Positions 29,896 to 37,431 of a DNA stretch of 37,446 nucleotides are shown piece after piece. Position numbers and translations under genes: made by a program. The stretch spans positions 1 to 37,446 of the forward strand of contig NZ_JADMOP010000018.1 of NCBI RefSeq assembly GCF_015558785.1. The letters are read 5' to 3'. Position 1 is the stretch's first letter; every line of letters begins with the position of its first letter. Below the pieces are notes generated by a model that saw only the letters and a program-made list of their open reading frames with translations, did not search any database and was not told where the DNA came from. Source of the DNA: Collinsella aerofaciens (GTDB taxonomy: Bacteria > Actinomycetota > Coriobacteriia > Coriobacteriales > Coriobacteriaceae).

Positions 29896-30396
29896 ATGAA
29901 TAGTGCGGTTACGCTGGTCGACTTCGATCGGTTGCTCAATGGACTCGACCATATCTATTCGGAGTTCTCGCGCGCCTGCGGCCTTTCGGACTGCGCCTAC
30001 TGGATGCTCGTCGACACGAGTGCAGCGGGCGGAAGCGTTGCCGTGAGTCGGCTGACGAGTGAATGGTTCTACAGCAAACAGACCATCAATTCGGCGATTA
30101 AAACGCTTAGGGCGCGAGGGCTTGCGACGTTGGAGTTTGCCGAGGGCAGTCGTAAAAACAAGGTTGTACGACTGACCGAAGAAGGCGTGCGGTTTGCCAA
30201 GCGCTACGCGTTGCCGGCGCAAAAAGCCGAGCAACAGGCATTCGAGGCGCTCGAGCCGTGGGAACAGTGCGAGATCATGCGCTTGGTCGGTAAGTTCTCC
30301 CATGTTCTTAACGAAGAGTGCGAGGCATTTAAACGGCAAGTGGCCGCCGAGAACGAGACTGACGATAAGGGCGAGGGGGACGCATGCGACTCTTAA
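29896..30396 (+). CDS. MarR-family transcriptional regulator
   Basis: A 166-residue winged-helix regulator, probably a dimer. DNA-binding core: VAVSRLTSEWFYSKQTINSAIKTL (about 49-72) with the recognition helix, then the wing GLATLEFAEGSRKNKVVRLTEEG. N- and C-terminal helices form the dimer interface. Two Cys in RACGLSDCAYW (about 32-42) could allow redox sensing, though this is speculative. It is the first gene of an operon with two ABC half-exporters; its end overlaps the next start by 13 nt. MarR proteins commonly repress such efflux operons until a ligand binds, and the tandem sites at the promoter fit this. Confidence 0.88.
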   Translation: MNSAVTLVDFDRLLNGLDHIYSEFSRACGLSDCAYWMLVDTSAAGGSVAVSRLTSEWFYSKQTINSAIKTLRARGLATLEFAEGSRKNKVVRLTEEGVRFAKRYALPAQKAEQQAFEALEPWEQCEIMRLVGKFSHVLNEECEAFKRQVAAENETDDKGEGDACDS

Positions 30397-32120
30397 TGAG
30401 GTTTATGAGGCCGTACCGCGGTCTGATTGCGGTGACGCTGTTTGCGGTGCTGATAGATAACGTCGGTACGCTGTTGGTTCCCACGATGCTGGCGAACATG
30501 GTCAACACCGGTATTACCACGGGTGATGTCGACTATATATTACGCAACGGCCTGTACATGCTTATCGCGACCGGCATGGCCAGCGGCGGCACGGTGCTGG
30601 GCTGCTATCTTTCGGCGCGCCTGGCCGCCAACGTGGCCTGCGATATCCGCAATGCCGTGTACGACAAGTCGCTCGAGCTGTCCGCCAGCGACTTTGAGCG
30701 CTTTGGCACGGGTTCGATGATCACGCGCTCGCTCAACGACATCAACGTGATTCAGCAAGCTGTCCTTCAGACGATTCAGCTGGTGCTGCCGGTGCCGTTC
30801 TTGGCCGTGGCAGGCATCATTTTTGCTTGGTTCATCGATCCCGCCATGGGTACGCTGCTGGGCGTGGTGGTTGCGATCGTGCTGGTGGCGGCGGTCTTTA
30901 CCGTTGCCAACGCCGCGCCGATCTTTATGCGCCTGCAGAGCTTTATCGACCGCATGAACGTGGTGCTGCGCGAGAACATCGTGGGCGTGCGCGTCATCCG
31001 CGCATTTAACAAGGAGCGCCACGAGGAGCAGCGCCTGGACGAGGTGTTTAGCGATTACGCGGCCAATGCCATCAAGGTCAACCACCTGTTTGTGGGTCTC
31101 GACAGCTCCAGCTTCTTTTTGATGAATATCGCCGAGGTGGCGGTGCTGTGGGTGGGCGGCAACCGCGTGGGCGTCCACGCCATGCAAATCGGTAGCATCT
31201 CGGCCGTGCTGGAGTACGCGATCCTGATCCTGTTCTTTGTGATGACGGCGCAGATGGTGATTCTGACGCTCCCACGCGCCGCCGCATGCCTGAACCGTGC
31301 GCAGCAGGTGTTGGAGATTGAGCCGAGCATCGTGGACGGCAAGCGCACGCTGGACACGTGCGCGGCGGAGTCTGTTGACGGTGCCGACGCGGTGGCCGTG
31401 TTCGACCACATGTCGTTCCGTTTTGACGATGCCGACGAGGATACCCTGTGCGACCTGAGCTTTGCCTGTCGCCGTAGCCAGACCACGGCGATTGTAGGCT
31501 CGACGGGTTCGGGCAAGTCGACGGTGGCCAAGCTCTTGCTTCGCTTCCACGATGCCACGAAGGGCGCCATTCGCCTGAATGGCATCGATCTGCGCGACCT
31601 TTCGCAAGACGACATCCGCGGGCGTATCGCCTATGTGCCGCAGAAGGCATGGCTGTTCTCGGGTACGGTGGCGAGCAACCTGCGCTTTGGCAACGAAGAC
31701 GCGACTGAGGCTGACATGCTCCATGCGCTGGAGGTTGCCCAGAGCACCTTTGTGCTCGACCAGCCCCAGGGGCTCGATACGCCGGTGGCCCAGGGCGGCA
31801 CGAACTTCTCGGGTGGTCAGCGCCAGCGCCTGGCGATTGCCCGCGCACTCATGAAGCATGCCGATCTATATATCTTCGACGACAGTTTTTCGGCCCTGGA
31901 CTTTAAGACCGATGCGGCACTGCGCCATGCGCTGCAGGACGAGACGTGCGATGCCGCGGTGCTCATCATCGCCCAGCGCATCTCGACTATTTTGCATGCC
32001 GATCAGATCGTGGTGCTCAAAGACGGCGAGATCGTGGGCCTAGGCACGCACGACGAGCTCATGGAAACCTGCGAGGTGTACCGCGCAATCGCGGAATCGC
32101 AGATGAAGGGAGGTGAGTAG
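30384..32120 (+). CDS. heterodimeric ABC exporter, half with degenerate catalytic site
   Basis: A 578-residue half-transporter: six transmembrane helices (about 13-300) fused to an ATPase domain. Walker A GSTGSGKS is at 372-379, the signature FSGGQRQR near 474-481 is intact, but Walker B reads IFDDSFSALD, with Asp where the catalytic Glu should be. In type IV heterodimers such as TM287/288 or BmrCD this is the non-hydrolysing partner. GAGGGGGACGC before the start is a good ribosome-binding site. Substrate unknown; drugs, lipids or peptides are typical. Confidence 0.9.
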   Translation: MRLLMRFMRPYRGLIAVTLFAVLIDNVGTLLVPTMLANMVNTGITTGDVDYILRNGLYMLIATGMASGGTVLGCYLSARLAANVACDIRNAVYDKSLELSASDFERFGTGSMITRSLNDINVIQQAVLQTIQLVLPVPFLAVAGIIFAWFIDPAMGTLLGVVVAIVLVAAVFTVANAAPIFMRLQSFIDRMNVVLRENIVGVRVIRAFNKERHEEQRLDEVFSDYAANAIKVNHLFVGLDSSSFFLMNIAEVAVLWVGGNRVGVHAMQIGSISAVLEYAILILFFVMTAQMVILTLPRAAACLNRAQQVLEIEPSIVDGKRTLDTCAAESVDGADAVAVFDHMSFRFDDADEDTLCDLSFACRRSQTTAIVGSTGSGKSTVAKLLLRFHDATKGAIRLNGIDLRDLSQDDIRGRIAYVPQKAWLFSGTVASNLRFGNEDATEADMLHALEVAQSTFVLDQPQGLDTPVAQGGTNFSGGQRQRLAIARALMKHADLYIFDDSFSALDFKTDAALRHALQDETCDAAVLIIAQRISTILHADQIVVLKDGEIVGLGTHDELMETCEVYRAIAESQMKGGE

Positions 32121-32121
32121 C

Positions 32122-34122
32122 ATGACCGAGGAGCTCAAGAAGCAGGGCATCGTCGATGGCGCTGCGGTTGTAGAGACAGTCGAGGAGACGGGCGTCGCGC
32201 CCGACCTGGACGAAGCCGCCAAGGCGGCGGAGCGCGAGGCTCGCCGCCAAGCGCTCTACGAGGAAAACGAACGTGCCGAGGACGAGCGCGCCCGCGCCGA
32301 GGCAGAGCGTATGCGCGACGTGGACGACGAAGACGAGGACGAGACGCCTCGGGATACCTGGGCGACGGTGCGCCGCCTGTGGAGTGAGGCTGCCGGCGAC
32401 CATTGGCGCTTCTATATCGTGTTCGCGAGCATTGTGTTCTATGTCATCTTTAACACCGCCGCGCCGGCATATAGCGCCCGCGTGATCGATGAGCTGTGGG
32501 GCCACATTCAGGTGGCGTTTGCCAACGACACCACTTTCAGCATCACCTGGGAGAACTGCGGCAAGACCATTTTCGTCTACTTTATGATCTGGACTGCCGC
32601 TGCCTCGTTCTATGCGCTCCAGAGCTTTTTGATGTCGAGCGTCGCTGAGCGTCTCAATCTGCGCCTGCGCAACCGCATCGCGCAAAAGCTCAACCGTCTG
32701 CCGCTCGCCTATTTTGACGCGCATCGTCCCGGCGAGGTCGTCAGCCGCGCGACCAACGACCTGGACAAGATGTCCGAGAGCATGCAGCGCGGATTGCTGC
32801 AGCTGCTCGTGTCGATCGGCACGGTTGTTGGTGCTGTGAGCGTGATGTTCGTGTTCAGCGTGCAGCTTACGCTCGTCTTTCTGTTCTTTACGGCACTGTC
32901 GCTGCTGGTGACGAAGGTCGTCTCGCGCCGCACACACGATGTGACGGGCGAGCGCCAGGAGTGGGTGTCCAAGATTACGAGTGCGGTCGAGGAAGGCTAT
33001 TCGGGCCGTCTGGTGATCCGCGCGTTTAACCGCGAACGCCAAAGTTCTGCCGAGGTGCACCAGGCCTCGGGCGAGCTGGCACGCGTGAGTGCCAAGGCCG
33101 ACTTTATGATCAATGCCGTCGGCCCTGCGGTGCGCTTTATCGGCCGTTTGGCGCAGATCGTGATCGCGCTGGTGGGCTGCAGCATGCTGGTTGCCGGTCA
33201 CATGACCGTCGGCGTGTTCCAGGCGTTCTTCCAGTTTATCTACGAGGCGTCCGAACCCATGACGCAGCTGTCGTTTACCTTCAACTCGCTGCAGAGCGCG
33301 TTGGCGAGTGCGGAGCGCGTGTTCGACCTGCTCGATGAGCCCGAGATGGAGGCCGATCCGCTGCCGGACGAGGCCGCCAAGCTGCCGGGTCGCGTTGAGG
33401 GTCGCGTCTCCTTTGAGCACGTGCGCTTTGGTTATTCGCCCGACAAGCCGCTTATGCACGACGTGTCGTTTACCGCCGAGCCGGGCCAGAAGATTGCCGT
33501 GGTGGGAACCACGGGCGCGGGCAAGACGACGCTCATCAACCTGCTCATGCGCTTCTACGAGATTGACGGCGGGCGTATTACGCTCGACGGCGTGGATACG
33601 AGCCGCATGGACCGCGGCGAGCTACGGCAGCAGTTTGGCATGGTGCTGCAGGACGCCTGGCTGTTCGATGGCACGATTGCCGAAAACATCGCCTACGGCT
33701 GTCCCGAGGCGACGCGTGAGGAGATCGTGGCGGCTGCGCGCGCCGCGCAGGTCGACTTCTTTGTGCGCACCATGCCGCAGGGCTATGACACGCGCGTGGC
33801 CAACGATGCCGAAAGCATCAGCCAGGGCCAGCGTCAGCTGCTGACCATCGCACGCGTGCTGCTCAATAACCCGGCGATTCTCATCCTGGACGAGGCGACC
33901 TCAAGCGTGGATACGCGTACCGAGCTTGCCATCGGTCGTGCCATGGACGCGCTCATGCGCGGGCGCACGAGCTTTGTGATCGCGCACCGCCTGTCGACGA
34001 TCGTGGACGCCGACCTGATCTTGGTCATGGATCACGGCAACATTATCGAGCAGGGCACGCATAAGGAGCTGCTGGCTGCCGAGGGTGCCTACGCCGACCT
34101 CTATCTGAGCCAGTTCGCATAA
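32122..34122 (+). CDS. heterodimeric ABC exporter, catalytically competent half
   Basis: A 666-residue half-transporter. A charged, coiled-coil-like N-terminal extension of ~80 residues (Glu/Arg/Ala-rich) precedes six transmembrane helices (about 95-390). Walker A GTTGAGKT is at 462-469 and Walker B LILDEATSSVD has the catalytic Glu, but the signature is ISQGQRQL instead of LSGGQ. Its Walker motifs would therefore pair with the intact signature of the first half, giving one working and one degenerate ATP site. The start at 32122 follows GGGAGGTGA; it begins one base after the upstream stop, so translation is coupled. A hairpin and a terminator follow. Confidence 0.9.
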   Translation: MTEELKKQGIVDGAAVVETVEETGVAPDLDEAAKAAEREARRQALYEENERAEDERARAEAERMRDVDDEDEDETPRDTWATVRRLWSEAAGDHWRFYIVFASIVFYVIFNTAAPAYSARVIDELWGHIQVAFANDTTFSITWENCGKTIFVYFMIWTAAASFYALQSFLMSSVAERLNLRLRNRIAQKLNRLPLAYFDAHRPGEVVSRATNDLDKMSESMQRGLLQLLVSIGTVVGAVSVMFVFSVQLTLVFLFFTALSLLVTKVVSRRTHDVTGERQEWVSKITSAVEEGYSGRLVIRAFNRERQSSAEVHQASGELARVSAKADFMINAVGPAVRFIGRLAQIVIALVGCSMLVAGHMTVGVFQAFFQFIYEASEPMTQLSFTFNSLQSALASAERVFDLLDEPEMEADPLPDEAAKLPGRVEGRVSFEHVRFGYSPDKPLMHDVSFTAEPGQKIAVVGTTGAGKTTLINLLMRFYEIDGGRITLDGVDTSRMDRGELRQQFGMVLQDAWLFDGTIAENIAYGCPEATREEIVAAARAAQVDFFVRTMPQGYDTRVANDAESISQGQRQLLTIARVLLNNPAILILDEATSSVDTRTELAIGRAMDALMRGRTSFVIAHRLSTIVDADLILVMDHGNIIEQGTHKELLAAEGAYADLYLSQFA

Positions 34123-34151
34123 TGTGACAAAGGGACAGTCTCTTTGCCACA
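34123..34151. repeat. hairpin with GGGACAG loop after the exporter operon
   Basis: TGTGACAAAG (34123-34132) pairs with CTTTGCCACA (34142-34151, one mismatch) around GGACAGTCT. It shares the GGGACAG core with the 6708 and CCAGATAAAACC repeats, though the arms differ. Confidence 0.55.
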
Positions 34152-34159
34152 TCACAAAT

Positions 34160-34197
34160 AAGGCGCGCCGGGGATGAATTCCCTGGCGCGCCTTTGC
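34160..34197. terminator. terminator between the exporter operon and cysE
   Basis: AAGGCGCGCC (34160-34169) pairs perfectly with GGCGCGCCTT (34185-34194); GGGG/CCCT inside extends the fold. A T-run is weak, but A/T flanks on both sides suit bidirectional use. Confidence 0.75.
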
Positions 34198-34232
34198 GTT
34201 GATGCCGATGTCGTTTTGTGCCGCTTGCGTTC

Positions 34233-34937
34233 CTAGCGTTCGTCCACGAGCTTGGCGACGAGGGCCTTGAGCTCGGCCACCTCTCGCTCGAGTTCCTTGA
34301 CGCGGCGGGCATTCTCGGTGATGCCCTGGCGGTTGAGGGCGGACTGCTCGGCGGCGTCATCGGGCATGTACTCGCGATGCTGCTTGGCGTCGAAACTCTC
34401 CTCGAACACACGGCAGCCGTTGCGCTTGATGATGCGTCCCGGCACGCCCACGACGGTGCAGTTGTCGGGGACGTCCTTAACGACGACCGAGTTGCCGCCG
34501 ATCTTGACGTTGTTGCCGATGCGGATGTTGCCGAGCACCTTGGCGCCCGTGCCCACCGTGACATTGTTGCCCAGGGTGGGGTGACGCTTGCCGGTCTCGT
34601 TGCCGGTGCCGCCGAGCGTGACGCCCTGGTAGAGCACACAGTTGTCGCCCACAATGGTGGTCTCGCCGATGACGACGCCCATGGCGTGGTCGATAAAGAA
34701 GTGCTTGCCAATCTGCGCGGCAGGGTGAATCTCGACGCCGGTGATGTGGCGGGTGATTTGCGAGAGCACGCGGGCGAGCGAGCGATGACCGTGCGCCCAC
34801 AGCCAGTGCTCGGGCACGTGGTTCCACTTGGCGTGCAGGCCAGGATAGGAAAGAAAGATGACCAGACCGTTTTGCGCGGCGGGGTCCTGCGCCTGGACGG
34901 TCTTGATGTCCTCGCGAATGGTATTGATAAAGCTCAC
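34233..34937 (-). CDS. cysE: serine O-acetyltransferase
   Basis: A 234-residue enzyme (EpsC/CysE type) that acetylates serine to O-acetylserine for cysteine synthesis. The left-handed beta-helix of hexapeptide repeats is clear ([20 protein letters not shown], then [19 protein letters not shown] and [19 protein letters not shown]). Catalytic His candidates are in DHAMG and GKRHPTLG. The C-terminal ~60 residues extend past the usual end and finish in a heptad-like stretch ([19 protein letters not shown]), perhaps a trimer-stabilising coiled coil. The start chosen is a GTG at 34937 because AAGGGAGG lies 8 nt upstream and homologues begin [10 protein letters not shown]; an ATG 25 codons earlier (35012) keeps the frame but has no such site. 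Confidence 0.9.
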   Translation of the reverse strand: MSFINTIREDIKTVQAQDPAAQNGLVIFLSYPGLHAKWNHVPEHWLWAHGHRSLARVLSQITRHITGVEIHPAAQIGKHFFIDHAMGVVIGETTIVGDNCVLYQGVTLGGTGNETGKRHPTLGNNVTVGTGAKVLGNIRIGNNVKIGGNSVVVKDVPDNCTVVGVPGRIIKRNGCRVFEESFDAKQHREYMPDDAAEQSALNRQGITENARRVKELEREVAELKALVAKLVDER

Positions 34938-34978
34938 CGGCCGCCCTCCCTTAGCGCCATGGCAATGCGATTCAATAA

Positions 34979-34995
34979 AGTATAGCGATTCGCTA
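34979..34995. promoter_or_regulatory. cysE promoter region with short palindrome
   Basis: On the minus strand TATACT (34979-34984) is a plausible -10 box for cysE. It overlaps the inverted repeat TAGCG-att-CGCTA (34983-34995), which could be an operator. If this -10 is used, transcription starts downstream of the ATG at 35012, supporting the shorter cysE. Confidence 0.4.
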
Positions 34996-35108
34996 GGGAT
35001 TAAAAAGGACAATCTTGGCGGCTTTGCGCTACAAGTGTCAGTTATGCAAACTTGCTGGTAATGGAGTCATGCTTTTGTGGGGTTGCGCACGAGGGGGCAC
35101 CGCAACCG

Positions 35109-35114
35109 TATACT
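35109..35114 (+). promoter_or_regulatory. -10-like box before the DedA gene
   Basis: TATACT, 47 bp before the start codon. A TTGCGC at 35083-35088 is 20 nt away, longer than ideal for a -35 box. Confidence 0.35.
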
Positions 35115-35160
35115 GGTCAACTTGGACGTATCCGCGCCCACAACTGAGAGGTTTTACTTC

Positions 35161-35799
35161 ATGGGTTTCATCAATTTTATTGCCGAGCTGCTTAAGGACC
35201 CGCGCACCGCGATCGCCAGCTGGATCGCCGCCGGCCCGCTTATGGCCTACGGCTGCGTGTTCCTGATCATCTTTATCGAGACGGGCGTGGTGTTCTTCCC
35301 GTTCCTTCCCGGTGATTCGCTGCTGTTCGCCTCGGGTTTCTTTGCCCACAACGGCGGCTTTAACATCGTGGCGCTTCTGGCCACCGCATGGGCCGCTGCC
35401 ATTTTGGGCGATCAGTGCAACTTTATGATCGGTCACTTCTTTGGCCGCAAGATCATCGCTTCGGGCAAGGTCAAGGCCATGACGCCCGAGCGCATCAAAA
35501 AGTCCGAGGACTTCTTGGACAAGTGGGGTCACCTGGCCATCTTCCTGGGTCGCTTCTTCCCGTTTATCCGCACCTTTGTGCCCTTTATCGCTGGCATGGG
35601 CGGCATGCACTGGCGCAACTTTGTCGTCTTTAACGTGCTGGGCGGCATTACCTGGTCGACGGTCTTTACGCTGCTGGGCTACTTCTTTGGCGGCATTCCC
35701 TTTGTGCAAGAGCACTTTGAGCTGCTGATTATCGGCATCGTTGCCGTGTCGATCATCCCGACCGTGGTCGGTCTGGTTAAGGCCAAGCTGGGTAAATAG
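35161..35799 (+). CDS. DedA-family membrane protein
   Basis: A 212-residue integral membrane protein of the DedA/VTT superfamily. The re-entrant motif FFPFLPGDSLLFASGF (about 44-59) and the later FLGRFFPFIRTFVPFIAGMGGM (about 137-158, written here only as landmarks) with conserved Arg are diagnostic. Members are implicated in recycling undecaprenyl phosphate or flipping phospholipids and in membrane homeostasis; this paralogue's substrate is unknown. The start at 35161 follows GAGAGG at slightly long spacing; the frame is open 28 codons upstream. Monocistronic with its own terminator. Confidence 0.92.
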   Translation: MGFINFIAELLKDPRTAIASWIAAGPLMAYGCVFLIIFIETGVVFFPFLPGDSLLFASGFFAHNGGFNIVALLATAWAAAILGDQCNFMIGHFFGRKIIASGKVKAMTPERIKKSEDFLDKWGHLAIFLGRFFPFIRTFVPFIAGMGGMHWRNFVVFNVLGGITWSTVFTLLGYFFGGIPFVQEHFELLIIGIVAVSIIPTVVGLVKAKLGK

Positions 35800-35837
35800 A
35801 ACGCCTAGCTCGAGCCAGCGCGCAGACCGTACAGTTG

Positions 35838-35872
35838 AGGCCCGTCACCGCTTACGGTGGCGGGCCTTTTTG
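35838..35872 (+). terminator. terminator after the DedA gene
   Basis: AGGCCCGTCACCG (35838-35850) pairs with CGGTGGCGGGCCT (35855-35867, one G-T) with a CTTA loop and a T-run. Confidence 0.9.
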
Positions 35873-35890
35873 CTTCGGTCAAATGAAAAT

Positions 35891-35907
35891 ACTTTACTTA
35901 GTTAAAG
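35891..35907. promoter_or_regulatory. candidate operator upstream of ilvE
   Basis: ACTTTACTTAGTTAAAG has CTTTA/TAAAG dyad ends. Its 16-bp core matches the site before the amino-acid importer (10840-10855) at 14 of 16 positions. It lies just upstream of the likely -35 region of ilvE. Confidence 0.6.
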
Positions 35908-35937
35908 AAAAGCGTTTTATCAGACGCGTGCGGGGAG

Positions 35938-35943
35938 TACAAT
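35938..35943 (+). promoter_or_regulatory. -10 box of ilvE transcript
   Basis: TACAAT within AGTACAATCTCG, the same form as at glmS (22261). A 17-nt spacer places TTTTAT at -35, a weak match. Transcription would begin at or near 35950, immediately at an ATG (35951). Confidence 0.5.
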
Positions 35944-35950
35944 CTCGTGC

Positions 35951-36100
35951 ATGCGAATCGACGTGCCATCGGCTTTGATGCTGCTCGCGTGTCCCGTCCG
36001 GCTCTACGCTCCGGGCGTGCGACGTTGCGACGCGGTCGGCCTCGGTCCTTGCGTGCGGGTTCGCGAGTATGCAACTGTGTATGTAAGGAGCGACATATGA
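35951..36100 (+). CDS. possible leaderless 49-codon leader peptide before ilvE
   Basis: ATG at 35951 lies 7 nt after the -10 box, so the transcript could begin with its start codon. The frame runs 49 codons to TGA (36098-36100), which overlaps the ilvE ATG (36097-36099). Fifteen of the 49 residues are Val, Leu or Ile (for example ALMLLACPVRLYAPGV), fitting a branched-chain amino-acid-sensing leader, although GC-rich sequence also favours Val and Leu. The ilvE ribosome-binding site AAGGAG is inside its last codons, so translation of the two is linked. It has no recognisable fold. It may be a chance frame. Confidence 0.4.
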   Translation: MRIDVPSALMLLACPVRLYAPGVRRCDAVGLGPCVRVREYATVYVRSDI

Positions 36101-37149
36101 CTGTCGAGAAGAAGGATATCGATTGGGGTAGCCTCGGCTTTGGCTACATGAAGACCGATTACAGCTACGAGGCTCATTGGAAGGATGGCGAGTGGGACGA
36201 GGGCGGCCTGACCACCGACCACACCCTGCATGTCTCCGAGTGCGGCGGTATCTTCCATTACTGCCAGGAGGTCTTTGAGGGCCTGAAGGCCTACACCGCC
36301 GAGGACGGCAGCATCGTCTGCTTCCGTCCCGACATGAACGCTGAGCGTATGTATAACTCTGCCCAGCGCCTCGAGATGCCCCCGTTTCCCAAGGACAAGT
36401 TCGTTGAGGCCGTCAAGCAGGTCGTTTCTGCCAACGCCGCCTGGGTTCCGCCCTTCGGTTCCGGCGCGACCCTGTACGTGCGTCCGTTTATGATCGGCTC
36501 CGGTGACGTGATCGGCGTGGCTCCCGCTCCTGAGTACACGTTCCGCATTCTCGTGACCCCGGTCGGTCCGTACTTTAAGGGCGGCCTCAAGCCCGTCAAG
36601 CTGCGCGTTTCCGAGTATGACCGTGCTGCACCGCACGGCACCGGCAACATCAAGGCCGGCCTGAACTACGCCATGTCCCTTAAGCCCACGATGGAGGCCC
36701 ATCGCGAGGGCTATGCCGAGAACCTGTATCTCGACTCCGAGTCCCGCACCTATGTCGAGGAGACCGGTGGCGCCAACGTCCTGTTCGTGAAAGAGGATGG
36801 CACGCTCGTCGTTCCGCAGTCGCACACCGACTCCATCCTGCCCTCTATCACCCGTCGTTCGCTCGTTCAGGTTGCTCAGGACCTGGGCATGACCGTTGAC
36901 CAGCGCCCCGTCGAGTGGGCCGAGGTCAAGGCCGGCACCTTTGTGGAGTGCGGCCTGTGCGGCACCGCTGCCGTCATCTCTCCGGTTGGCGAAATCGACA
37001 ACAAGGTTTACGGCGCCGACGAGACCGTGACCTTCCCGGCTGGATACACCGAGATCGGCCCTGTGATGAAGAAGCTTCGCGAGACCCTGACTGGTATCCA
37101 GTCTGGTGCTGTCGAGGACAAGCACAACTGGGTTTACACCGTCGCGTAA
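36097..37149 (+). CDS. ilvE: branched-chain-amino-acid aminotransferase
   Basis: A 350-residue fold-type IV PLP enzyme that interconverts Leu, Ile and Val with their 2-oxo acids using glutamate. EVFEGLKAY (58-66), FRPDMNAERMYNSAQR (76-91), YVRPFMIG (127-134), PLP-lysine K186 in GTGNIKAGLNYA, the conserved EETGGANV with the PLP-nitrogen Glu, and the phosphate-binding LPSITRRS and CGTAAVISPVGEI (288-300) identify it as a type II (mammal-like length) BCAT. The start at 36097 has TAAGGAGCGAC upstream; an in-frame extension to 35947 is open but unsupported. The promoter-proximal site shared with the amino-acid importer suggests joint control. Confidence 0.95.
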   Translation: MTVEKKDIDWGSLGFGYMKTDYSYEAHWKDGEWDEGGLTTDHTLHVSECGGIFHYCQEVFEGLKAYTAEDGSIVCFRPDMNAERMYNSAQRLEMPPFPKDKFVEAVKQVVSANAAWVPPFGSGATLYVRPFMIGSGDVIGVAPAPEYTFRILVTPVGPYFKGGLKPVKLRVSEYDRAAPHGTGNIKAGLNYAMSLKPTMEAHREGYAENLYLDSESRTYVEETGGANVLFVKEDGTLVVPQSHTDSILPSITRRSLVQVAQDLGMTVDQRPVEWAEVKAGTFVECGLCGTAAVISPVGEIDNKVYGADETVTFPAGYTEIGPVMKKLRETLTGIQSGAVEDKHNWVYTVA

Positions 37150-37165
37150 TTTGTCTTACCTATCC

Positions 37166-37290
37166 GGGCAGAGAACAAGTTCCCTCCCGGCGCGTCCTCG
37201 GACATGCAAGAAGCCCTCGCTGCGCACTTCGTGCGGCGAGGGCTTCTTGCGTCCTGCGGAGTGCGCCGGGAGGGAACTTGTTCTCTGCCC
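37166..37290. repeat. 125-bp nested palindrome (28-bp perfect arms, 69-nt centre)
   Basis: Arms 37166-37193 and 37263-37290 are perfect complements. The 69-nt centre holds a second, 15-bp perfect stem (GCAAGAAGCCCTCGC with its complement) capped by a GCGCAC/GTGCG hairpin, with 12-nt unpaired flanks on each side. The element at 10636 has the same layout and the same centre length. It follows ilvE and might also act as its terminator, but there is no T-run. Confidence 0.85.
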
Positions 37291-37342
37291 TGCGGGTTCG
37301 GCGATGTCACAACGGGCAATGATTAATCTGAATAAAGATGGT

Positions 37343-37367
37343 GCGCGGCCTTTTAGGCTGCGCTTTT
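37343..37367 (+). terminator. possible terminator
   Basis: GCGCGGCC (37343-37350) pairs with GGCTGCGC (37356-37363, one G-T), followed by TTTT. It could end the ilvE transcript about 190 nt after the gene. Confidence 0.55.
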
Positions 37368-37385
37368 GCTTCAAGACTTTAGTCC

Positions 37386-37431
37386 GCTGGCCGCGCAGCG
37401 GCCAGCTTTAAACCACCCGCTACGCGGGTGG
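37386..37431. mobile_element. tandem end-type hairpins, possible IS200/IS605-like edge
   Basis: Two perfect hairpins with 3-nt loops lie side by side: GCTGGCCGC-gca-GCGGCCAGC (37386-37406) and CCACCCGC-tac-GCGGGTGG (37413-37431). Short foldback hairpins of the CCACCCGC type are characteristic of IS200/IS605 element ends. The window stops 15 bp later, so no transposase is visible and the assignment is tentative. Confidence 0.35.

Noticed and set aside
32059-33459. 466-codon minus-strand frame antisense to the second ABC exporter
   Set aside because: The exporter's Walker and transmembrane features are unambiguous; the antisense frame is His/Arg-rich without motifs.
35944-36096. T-box leader before ilvE
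   Set aside because: No T-box consensus, specifier loop or terminator/antiterminator pair could be found.
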